DNA of 64,000 nucleotides. Source: Pinus tabuliformis (taxonomy: Eukaryota; Streptophyta; Pinopsida; Pinales; Pinaceae). Numbering within the stretch: position 1 is the stretch's first letter; the number at the start of each line of letters is the position of its first letter. The notes beneath the pieces were generated by a model, which worked only from the letters and a program-made list of their open reading frames with translations, had not been told where the DNA came from and searched no databases. This document shows, one piece after another, positions 55,184 to 64,000 of this stretch. A program made the translations under genes and the position numbers. Where the stretch lies: the NCBI GenBank assembly GCA_031772625.1, contig CM062820.1, forward strand, positions 1,078,183,369 through 1,078,247,368, given 5' to 3'.

Positions 55184-55221
<38 letters not shown>
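55184..55221 (+). repeat. (TA)n array in monomer 1
   Basis: About 38 bases of TA dinucleotides at the same place within the monomer as the much longer array in monomer 2. Confidence 0.95.
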
Positions 55222-55225
<4 letters not shown>

Positions 55226-56473
55226 AACTTGAATAATTTATTGCTTTTATTTTTGGTGAGTTGAAAAAACCTTGATAAAAGTTCCACTCTATACTCAATA
55301 TCCTTACCAAAAGGTGTGACTTATATTTATATATTGACCCCAAAATTTGACCAAAAAACCCCTAAATGATGTTAGAAATAGAAGTTTACTTACTTCAAAA
55401 TGTTGAATAATTTGCTAGAAGTTAAATTTCTAAAAAATTGGTTGATGAATATTGCATATTAGAAGATGAAAGTTGTGGAAATATAGTAGAAAATTGTAGA
55501 AATGGAGAATAGTTGTTTGAAAATTTCAAATTCCAAGAAGGAAGTTGTAGATTTGAAATAAAATGATGAGTATACTACAAACCAGGCATTGAGGGTGTTG
55601 GAGAACAGTGCAAGCCTTAGCTTCTAAAATTTTCTATGGTGGGATAAGCCCTTAAACGTCCCTTTAATTTCAAAATCCAAACTAGAACCATCGCAACCAA
55701 AATAATTTGGAAATAGTCACCAGAGCCAATATACTTTTATATAATCTAAAGGAGGAAGGGCTTACCATTTTATAGAAATCATATCTTTACATGGAAAACT
55801 GTCATTTACACTCTCCATTACAGAATTTTAGAGATTTACAATGACACCTCAAAGAGTCTATACTCTTCTCTATTACTCTTTATAACCTCTCATCAATCTC
55901 TCTATTTAAATCCTTTTACAAGTTTCTCCTATTTGGGACCACACAAATCAGACCATATGTAAATTACAAAATTATACACTCAACAATTACAAATTCTCAA
56001 GTCCTGCACAATGTGCTTGGTTCCATAACATGGTGTTCTTTAAATAGTTCCTTTGCTCAACATTTCAATTATGTGGCACAATTTCCTTGATTAGTAATTC
56101 ACTTTCTTGATTCAATTTTGTTTGACATAATTCTTCAAAACTTGGCCTCCTCTTAGTGTTAATAGCATGACACCTTATCATTATTTATTTCATTGCTTTT
56201 TTCCATAGGAAATGAGTTTAGAAAAAATAATGAAAAATTAGTTATGAAAATAAAAATAGGGAAATTTCATTGCATTGAAATGAGGATTGGATGATGATTC
56301 CATTAGTATCAATTCATCCACTAAATATGAAAGATTTGAAAGGTTTTTACCTTTTGGAGGTTTCATCTACTTGAAAATTTTGCAAAGAGAATTTACTTAT
56401 AAATCCTAACTTGAGATTAAACTCTCATCTAAGGGTTTACAAATGCCTGATAGAGTGTTTATAAATCCTTAAT

Positions 56474-56482
56474 TTATATCTA

Positions 56483-56555
<73 letters not shown>

Positions 56556-56572
56556 ATATATATATATATATA

Positions 56573-56658
<86 letters not shown>

Positions 56659-56722
56659 TATATATATATAGATATATATATATATATATATCTATATATA
56701 TATATAGATATAGATATATATA
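56474..56722 (+). repeat. Long (TA)n array with TCTA/GATA interruptions, monomer 2
   Basis: About 240 bases of TA with scattered TATC and GATA units. The array can fold on itself and is likely to vary in length between individuals. In monomer 3 the same position has only a T run (58027-58035). Confidence 0.95.
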
Positions 56723-58200
56723 ACTTGAATAATTTATTGCTTTTATTTTTAGTGACTTGAAAACCCTAATTCTAGGGTTTATTACAACCTCAATTAAGTG
56801 ATGCATTGACCAAAAGCTTGATGAAAGTTCCACTCTATGCTTAATAAAGGTTTGCATAACTCAATCTCCTTGCCGAAATATGTGACTTATATTTAGATAT
56901 TGACCCCAAAATTTAACCAAAAAACCCCTAAACAATGTTAGAAATAGAAGTTTACTTACTTCAAAAGGTTGAATATTTTGCTGGAAGTTAAATTTATAAA
57001 AAAGAGGTTTATGAATATTGCATATTAGAAGTTGAAAGTTGTGTACCTACAGTAGAAAGTTGTATACATGAAGAATGGTTGTTTGAAAAATGAAAATTCC
57101 AAGAAGGAAGTTGTAGATTTGAAATAAAATGATGAGTATACTACAAACCAAGAATTGAGGGTGTTGGAGAATTGTTTAGGCCTTACTTTCTAAAATTTTC
57201 TATCCCTTTAATTTCCAAAGCCAAATTAGAACCATCGCAACCAAAATCCTTTGGCAAGAGTCACAAGAGGCAATATAATTTTAGATAATCTAAAGGAGGA
57301 GGGTCTTACCATTTTATAGAAACCATATCTTTACATGGAAAACTGTCATATACACTTTCCATTATACAATTGTAAAGATTTACAAGGACACCTCAAACAG
57401 TATATACTCTTCTATATTACTCTGTCTAACCTCTCTTCAATCTCTCTATTTAAATCCTTTTACAAGTTTATCCTCTTGGGGACCACGCAACTCAGACCAT
57501 AGGTCAATTACAAAATTATACACTCAACAAACACAATTTCTCAAGTTCCTACACAATGTGCTTGGTTCCATCACATGGTGTTCTTGGCATAGTTCGTTTG
57601 CTCAACATTTCACTTATGTGGCGCAATGTCCTTAATTAGTAATTCAATTTCCTGATACAGTGTCGTTTGGCATAATTATTCAAAACTTGGATTCCACTTA
57701 GTTTTAATAGTGCGGGACCTTATCATTATTCATTTCATTGCTTTTTTCCAAAGGAAATATGAGTTTATAAAAATATAATGAAAAATCTGTTATGAAAATG
57801 AAAATAGGGAAATTTCATGGCATTGAAATGAGGATTGAATGCTTACCCATTAGTATCAAGTCATCGACCAAATATGGAAGATTTGAAATGTTTTGACCTT
57901 TTGGAGGTTTCATCTACTTGAAACTTTTGCAAAGAGCATTTACTTATAAATCCTAACTTGAGATTAAACTCTCAACTAAGGGTTTTCAAATGCTTGATAG
58001 TGTTTATAAATCCTTAATTGAGATTTTTTTTTTAACTTGAATAATTTATTGCTTTTATTTTTGGTTAGTTGAAAGCCCTAATTCTAGGGTTTATTATAGC
58101 CTCAATTAAGTGATGCATTGACCAAAATTTTGATCAAAGTTCCACTCTATGCTCAATAAAGGTTTTCATAACTCAATCTCCTTACGAAAATGTGTGACTT

Positions 58201-59227
58201 TGTTACAAGTCTATTTGGGTACATCCCTCCCGATGATCAGATCAATACAAATAGGGCTCATCAAACCCTAATTCAACTGCTACATGCCCTAGAGAAGTCA
58301 TCATATTGAATGTTTTCATCCATGAAAGTTTCCTAGCTTGAAACCTTACTGAAATGCCTCCTTGGGACACCAGCACAGCCTTGGTCAGGGGCAACTGCTC
58401 TACATAGTAGGTAGGCCCATTCAGACCTATGTTGCAGTGCACTTAGGCCCACTTTAACTTGCACTGGGCGAGGATGAGTGAAATTGACATAGGATTCTGG
58501 GAATATTCCTTAATTCTAGAGCATTCTAGAAGGATGCCCAACTCTTATCTCATCCTATGAGCTCGTTTTTAGATAGGCTATGGATCATTCAACCCTCTAT
58601 CCTCTCATCCCTTTCTCCATGGAAACTAAATCCAATTATGGAAAACCATTCAATACCCTATTTATGACAAAACCACTTGCATTTCCCTATAAATTTACCA
58701 CTCATCATATTGATCAAAGGCTAGAACTTGGATATTGTAGAGAAATATTGTTGGTTTGAGACTTAAAATCATTGTCAAGTAAGGTTATGCTACTGGGTTG
58801 ATGTGCTATTGGTGTGATAAGGGTTTGGACTAAGCTGGATGAGTGACACGGGATCAAACCACATTGGGTGTAACTTCTCCTTCTATCAATCAATAAAGTT
58901 GTTTGTTCCTTTTCCCATACTTTTGTCTATATCTATGATGAATCTATGTTCAAATGTTTCTGATTCCATTTGTTTATAGTAGATAGATCATATGCTTTGA
59001 TTGTTGGCGTCTTCTCTTTATGATTGGTAGGTACCAATTGAGAAAATTCAGTTTGAGAAGGAGCGACGAGAGCAATTAAAAGGAGATCAAAGGAAGTAAA
59101 GGATCACAGGTAGGTTCCTTTATCTTATCTGTCTATTGTAGGAAAAGGTTAAACATCTTTACTTCTGTTGTTCTAAGTGTAACTACCCACTTATCGATGA
59201 TGTACTTATCCATAGGTATAAATTACA
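58201..59227 (+). repeat. 5' LTR of the Tat-family derivative
   Basis: 1,027 bp, TGTTACAAG...ATTACA; reverse-complement match to 53267-54171 and 23892-24913. TATA box TATAAATT at 58688-58695. Confidence 0.9.
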
Positions 59228-59238
59228 TATAAAAAAAT

Positions 59239-59256
59239 TGGCGACTCCGCTGGGGA
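59239..59256 (+). other. Primer binding site of the Tat-family derivative
   Basis: TGGCGACTCCGCTGGGGA, 11 bases after the LTR end; the TGGCGACTC type used by Tat/Ogre-like elements (probably tRNA-Arg). It is the intact form of the decayed site at 53239-53256. Confidence 0.85.
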
Positions 59257-60656
59257 ACGACCATTGTTCCTGGTAGTTTACCTTATCATATTACATCCTA
59301 ATAGACTTTACTTGAATTCATTGATCTCTTTTCAGTCATCTTGAAGCTTTTTTGGTCAAAAAGTGTGTTTAAATGTCTGCTGATTGGGATCTCTGGCATC
59401 AACACAGTGTTGGTCTTGACACAGTGCACTACAGAGTAGCCTTAGTTTAGAGACAATGCTTTGCAACGCATTGTCTCCCACTCAAGGCTGCACTAATCCC
59501 TGTCAAGACAAAAAACCCATCTTTTGCTTGATTTTTCCAAAGTTGCTTCTGATGTTGTTTTCTGAAAGATCAATGTTTTCTATGGCTCTAAAATCAATTT
59601 GCGTTTCCTCTCCTAGCCCTACTTTGACCTTGATTGTTTAGTGTTTCTTAAGGGATTTCTTTATCATTATAAATTCATTGTCAAAGTTAACTTACATCTA
59701 TTAGTCTTTTCTGAAAAAGAATTGCTGTAAAGTCTTCATTTCTTTAAAAAAGAAACTATCATAAAGTCTTTGTTTCTTGTGAAAAGCATTCATTGATTGT
59801 TTGTGCATTTAGTTTCCTTATATTCATCTAAACATTAAAGGAATGAAAAGAAAAGCATGCATAATTCATTTAGAATTTTGTGTGTGCTTGTAGGAATGGT
59901 ATAGGGAAAGTTGCATTAGATGTGATCTATGCTCTTTGTTTAAATATTTTAATTGCTCTATCCCTTTTAGTTATGGTTTTCATTGTTTAAATCAAATGAA
60001 AAGAATGTTTCTCATCATAGTTGGATTCTAGGAGTTTCAGAAACATCACGCAGTGAACCTGAAAGGCAAACTTTTGAATAATATCAACTAAAATTTATCT
60101 CAATTAACCTAATGGAGCAGTGTAACTTAACGCATAACATTTAGAGGTCTAGGCTAGAGACATGTTCCGGTGTCGTTAAACATATCAGTTGTTGCTAATG
60201 GTCTGTGATACATTCCGAGTTTGATACCTCATTCCACGTACGTAAGTATATCGTATCTCGTCAACGTACTTTCGGGTATATAGGGCTGTGTTATAGTACA
60301 TAAAGTATAAAGGAATGCTCTCACTATGCGGGTTTGCATTAGACAACGCAAACACAGATTGGGCCTCCATGTACTTTCGGGTATATATGGGATGACTACA
60401 TTAGGTTCCTATCTATCCATAGGTAACTGAGTCGACTGCCTTGTATAATGTGATACACCGAAAACAACATTAGAGGAGATTGCCTGCACGTATGTTAAGT
60501 CCTTGGTTTACTGAGGTAGTATATTGCATCTCACAGTTACTTGGTAATCCTTTTGCCTAGATTATCCCTCTTTTGTTTTGTTATGTTATTTTGATTAAAA
60601 TAAAATTAATTGACCGTGTATAACATCCTCCACGTCACTCCTTAGTTGATCTTAGG
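59257..60656 (+). other. Leader of the Tat-family derivative
   Basis: Untranslated; matches 51834-53238 in reverse complement, including TTAATTGACCGTG and the GTACTTTCGGGTATA blocks. No supported ORF. Confidence 0.75.
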
Positions 60657-61350
60657 TTGAGACATATGGCAAAAACTTTGGAGTCCACCAATCAAGGATT
60701 TCATTTTGATGGGAATCCTAATCCTTTTCCCCCTTTCGGAAATATTAGTGCTCCTTATATGGTTACATTGTCCCTTTCGGGACTTACCATCAGCTTGCCA
60801 GTATGTTTGTTCTCAACTTCCTTGGCCTCGCAACTGAATATTCCTACAACTGGACAAAATAAACCTCCAATTGATCCTCAAGTTGACCCGTTATCTTCTT
60901 TGTCGGTTGTTTATTCCTCCCCTTCTTCCTCTTTGCCTGATGAAAGTATTGACACTAGTAACCAGGTGGATAAGAAGAAGAAGAAAATTTAGCAGGGGGC
61001 AACCAAGCAACCATTGCTTCGAATGCAAATTCTGATGAGAAATCATCTGATAAGCCTCACAAACTTCGATATCCTTGCAAGATTTGTATGAGAGACCATC
61101 TTCTTCGAAATTGTTTTGGTATTCCTCAGATCTGAGAAGAATGGTCTACTCATTCACATCATCTTGTGTCATCAACTTCTCAAGATCATGTTGGTGACAC
61201 ACCATCAACTAGTGGTAGTAAAGTTCATGGAAAGAAGGGTAAAGTTAAGTTTCCCTATAGGTTATGCAAAGGGAATCACCCCATTCACCTTTTTCCCTAT
61301 TTGGATGAAGCCCAAAAAGTGTTGGATAACCATCCTGCTTCTCCACAGTG
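60657..61350 (+). pseudogene. gag: Gag remnant with two zinc knuckles, capsid missing
   Basis: The frame from 60657 reads a P/S-rich N-terminus ending in 'DKKKKK' at 60990. After a frame change come the knuckle 'YPCKICMRDHLLRNC' (CX2CX3HX4C, near 61070) and a second, damaged one 'FPYRLCKGNHPIHLFPYLDE' near 61250 (two C replaced). The minus-strand Tat element has a capsid domain of about 180 residues before its knuckle; nothing like it is found here. The product could at most bind RNA, not form a particle. Confidence 0.75.
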
Positions 61351-61654
61351 ACTTCCATCTGGTTACAAGAGACTCTCCCTTAATCCTTCACTAGTTGATG
61401 AAGTGACTGACCCAAATCAACCATCGGTCAAACCCACTCTCTCTAAATGTGAATCCCATGAGTCTATACCTGACCAATCACAGGTCGAGGAAATAGTTGA
61501 CCTAATTTCACCTTCAGTTAATCATACCTTTCTCGTATAGAGTGAATATGATACCACTCAAGTTCTTTTCGTTTCTTCAAATTCCAATGATCTTGGAGGA
61601 AACCCTCCTGTTTCATCAAGACATTAGGAAAATCCTCCCATTCTCATAGCTCAA

Positions 61655-62395
61655 GTGGGTAATTCTCCCGTTCTTACGGTACCCCCTCCAAGTATTCTGG
61701 TCACTTCCATTGATTGGAATCGACTGGCAGGATGTTGTCTTCCTTCTTATGTGCCTTTTGAGATCATAGTACATGTTTATAATATGATTGTATCTGGAAC
61801 TATTATAGATGAAGGTGCATCTGTGAGTATCCTTTCCTTCACTACTTGGTAGGCACTCAGTTCGCTACCACTTGTGCCTGTTACCCAGAATCTGTTGGCT
61901 TCTAACAAAGGAACTAGTCAACCATTAGGGATTCTTCCTCAGTTGCCTATTACCTTGGGAGGAAAAATTATTTATCTCAATGTGATTGTAGTCCCAGGCC
62001 CTTTAGATTACAATTTACTTCTTGGGCGCGACTATGTTTATGACATGGGAGCTATTGTTTGAACGTTCTTTTGAGTGATGTGTTTCCCTCATGAAGGCAG
62101 AATTGTCACCGTTGACCAACTTTCATTTCCCAGCCCAAATATGGTTTCCAATAAACCATCTTCCCTAAATGGTCCTTTTGTCCCAATGGTATCTTCCCCA
62201 CCACAGGTCAATTATGTGGCAACCCGTTCCATGCCTACATCAACTGACAATCAATTCCGTGATGTTGTGCATTATGTACTGGGGGCATTGGAACCAGATC
62301 TCTCTAATGGATTCATTGCTATGTATCCCTTCCAGAGAATTGTTCTCCCATCTAATGAGAACCTCTTGGAAGTCATGAACTATTATAGGTCGTGA
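61655..62395 (+). pseudogene. pol: Protease and protease-RT linker
   Basis: Aspartic protease: 'GTIIDEGASVSILSF' (active site D-E-G-A, near 61805), then after a stop 'LPITLGGKIIYLNVIVVPG' and 'LDYNLLLGRDYVYDMGAIV'. A frame change leads to the linker 'MCFPHEGRIVTVDQL', equivalent to 'IIFPHKRGITVIDQL' at about 42840 on the minus strand. The linker ends at 62395 with 'NENLLEVMNYYRS', and the RT that should follow is absent. Confidence 0.8.
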
Positions 62396-64000
62396 TCAAG
62401 GAATCATGAGCATAGTTCCTTGTCTTGTGTCAAGCTCATTAAAAGATGAAACAAGGAATATAAAGACAATTCTTTTACTGTGTCAACCTCATTAAAAAAA
62501 TGAAACAAGTCCTAGAGCATAGTTCCTTGTCTTGTGTCAAGTTCGTTAAAAAAAATAAACATGGAATCTGAGTAGAGTCCCTTGTCTTGTGTCAAGCTCA
62601 CTAAAAAATGAAACAAGGTCCCCTAGAGCAAAGTTCCAATTCAAGTCTTTGATTAGATCTCGTAAAATCCCAGTCGAGTCTTTCACTTGATCTTGTAAAT
62701 GAACCTTCATTCCATCCACCTGATAGCCATGAGTAGTCTACTTAGGTGAATGTAATGAAGCTCGGGGGGCATGAACCTAGAATCGAGTCATCGTGCTGGG
62801 GGCATGTAAACCAATATCAAGCATAGTTTTTTCACGGTTCAAGCTTGTGTAAAAATGAAACTTAATCCAAGAATAGTTTTTCATTTCAAGCTTGTGTAAA
62901 CATGAAACTGAATCCAAGTAGAGTTCTCGAAGGTTCAAGCTTGTGTAAAAATGAACCCATGCCCAATTTACATCTCGTGATTGCCTTTTTTATCAGCTAA
63001 TTTATGCTAGATGAGACTTGGTTGTTTCATTCCATGCCACCATCTCTTTGGCCGATCATATGATTTCACTTGGTTATTTTTCCTTTCCTGTGGAACAGTT
63101 GTGATGAGTAGTCTTATTAGCCAGCCTCTTCACATAAATCAACATGTTTTGAGAAGTTCCAACATCACTGGAACTAGTTTCTATCCTAGACACCACTCAT
63201 TCCTCTAAGTGGAGTCCTCTTTAAGCTCTTTTCAGATTCTTGAAACATGAAAAGATTTCCGAGCGCTTGTCCTTTTCATCTCATAAACGAATTGGAATAC
63301 AACATCTACTAAGTATAAGTTTAACCCTTTTCTGGACTGAGATAGATTAATTACGAAAAAGGAATACATTCATTGAACATGGTCAATAGGTTCTCTCTTG
63401 TATCATTTTATGCTTTTTCAGACTTAGAGAGACAAATTTACGAAAAAGAACTTGTGGAGCTTTCTTTTTGTCCCTTTTCAAACTCTCTAAACATGAAAAG
63501 GATCGATTTCTCATTGTCGTTAAACTCGTTAAAACATCAAATAGTGACGAACTTGTCCATCATGACAAGATCAAGTTTCACCTTTGCTAGACCCATTAAA
63601 ACATCACACGGCGATGGATTCACCTGAAGGGTGGAATTATACATCAAGCATATGTTATCCTCCTCAAGCTTGTTAATAAAAAATAAAGAGGTATTGGTCA
63701 ACAATGACTGGGGAAAATGGGAAAAGGGATAAATCACTTTATGGTAGCAAGTCGCTCTTGAACATGACACTTTCACTTCATCTCTGTGGCTATTTGGGTT
63801 GGGTTATCTGCTTGATGGTTATCATACCTATGGTCTATCACACCATCCATCACTTTGGTTTTGGGTCAATGCTGCCAATTCATTCAGTGTCACTGACATG
63901 TTCAAGAGAAGTCACTCAGTAAACTTCATCCTTTGCAATACTCATAAACCTTCATTTTCATGACCACCATTCCTAAACATTGTGTCGTCAGTCACATTCT
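62396..64000 (+). other. 3' non-coding region of the Tat-family derivative, with short tandem repeats
   Basis: Two repeat families open the region. About 62410-62640 has copies of CCTTGTCTTGTGTCAAGCTC followed by ATTAAAA and ATGAAACAAGG. About 62815-62960 has copies of TCAAGCTTGTGTAAAAATGAA. From 63200 on, the sequence is the reverse complement of 25650-26460, the 3' region of the minus-strand Tat element. Confidence 0.8.

Larger units (their letters stand above)
54478..58200 (+). repeat. Long-monomer tandem repeat, three copies (third truncated)
   Basis: Head-to-tail copies begin near 54478, 55781 and 57326. Shared blocks in order are ACACTCTCCATTA, TCTATACTCTTC, CACAATGTGCTTGGTTCCAT, GTTTGGCATAATTCTTCAAA, GGAAATTTCATGGCATTGAA, AAATCCTAACTTGAGATTAA, a TA array, and CATTGACCAAAA. 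Without the TA arrays the unit is about 1.25-1.3 kb. No coding frame is shared between copies. The third copy ends at GTGTGACTT, where the plus-strand Tat derivative is inserted; the other copies continue there with ATATTTA. Confidence 0.88.
58201..64000 (+). mobile_element. Tat-family derivative lacking capsid, RT, RNase H and integrase (runs off window)
   Basis: Starts TGTTACAAG at 58201 within the third tandem-repeat monomer. LTR, primer binding site, leader, zinc knuckles, protease and 3' region all match the minus-strand Tat element at 23892-54171, but the sequence passes from the protease linker (62395) to the family 3' region (63200 onward). No RT, integrase, second RNase H or antisense ORF is present. 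It is a deletion derivative, possibly mobilised in trans. The 3' LTR must lie beyond 64000. Confidence 0.85.

Noticed and set aside
56480-56857. 125-codon minus-strand ORF rich in Y and I
   Set aside because: It is the translation of the TA array.
1-64000. Host protein-coding genes, tRNA or rRNA genes, organelle insertions
   Set aside because: Every frame with a recognisable domain belongs to a retroelement; no tRNA-like cloverleaf sequence or rRNA block was noticed on reading, although no covariance search was possible.

Overview
This window looks like repeat-dominated nuclear DNA of a large plant genome. The evidence is four or more layers of nested plant LTR retrotransposons (Ty1/Copia, chromovirus, Athila/Tat branch), plant-type primer binding sites (initiator tRNA-Met, tRNA-Asp-like, TGGCGACTC-type), teloboxes, L1-type LINE debris, and no host gene, tRNA, rRNA or organelle-like DNA that I could recognise. 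A gymnosperm or another very large seed-plant genome would fit, but that is inference.

Layout. 1-353: end of a chromovirus-family LTR, cut by the window edge. 1063-1662: solo Copia LTR on the minus strand with a 5-bp target duplication. 2110-20220: gag-only (non-autonomous) Copia element with 1.03-kb LTRs, split by a 12.57-kb Athila/Tat-branch Gypsy element at 4852-17421 (target duplication CAGTC). That Gypsy element is the best preserved one here: long gag and pol frames, and a third, sense-strand frame of about 1,080 codons between pol and the 3' LTR, closed only by one amber codon. 22690-23845: two tandem minus-strand copies of an L1-type reverse transcriptase fragment.

23892-54171: a minus-strand Tat-lineage element, about 14.5 kb net. 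Its order of domains is gag, protease, RT/RNase H, integrase, a second RNase H, then an antisense plant-mobile-domain-like frame, then a long 3' region. It was invaded by a chromovirus (26779-37231, target duplication CGCCG), which was itself invaded by a Copia element (29772-34514, target duplication CTCAT). A second Copia element (45306-50647, target duplication GAATG) sits in its gag.

54478-58200: three head-to-tail copies of a long (about 1.3 kb) AT-rich tandem repeat with hypervariable TA arrays. The third copy is cut by a plus-strand Tat-family derivative (58201 to beyond 64000). This derivative keeps the LTR, primer binding site, zinc knuckles and protease but has lost the capsid, RT, RNase H and integrase. 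The two Tat relatives therefore face away from each other across the tandem array.

How the parts relate. The autonomous-type elements encode the usual gag, protease, RT, RNase H and integrase needed for copy-and-paste movement. The gag-only Copia and the deleted Tat derivative would depend on proteins from relatives. All pol frames except the one at 8235-11867 are broken by stops or frameshifts, so most of the window is fossil sequence. Order of insertion read from the nesting: Copia-type host, then Athila/Tat element; Tat element, then chromovirus, then Copia; Tat element, then second Copia.
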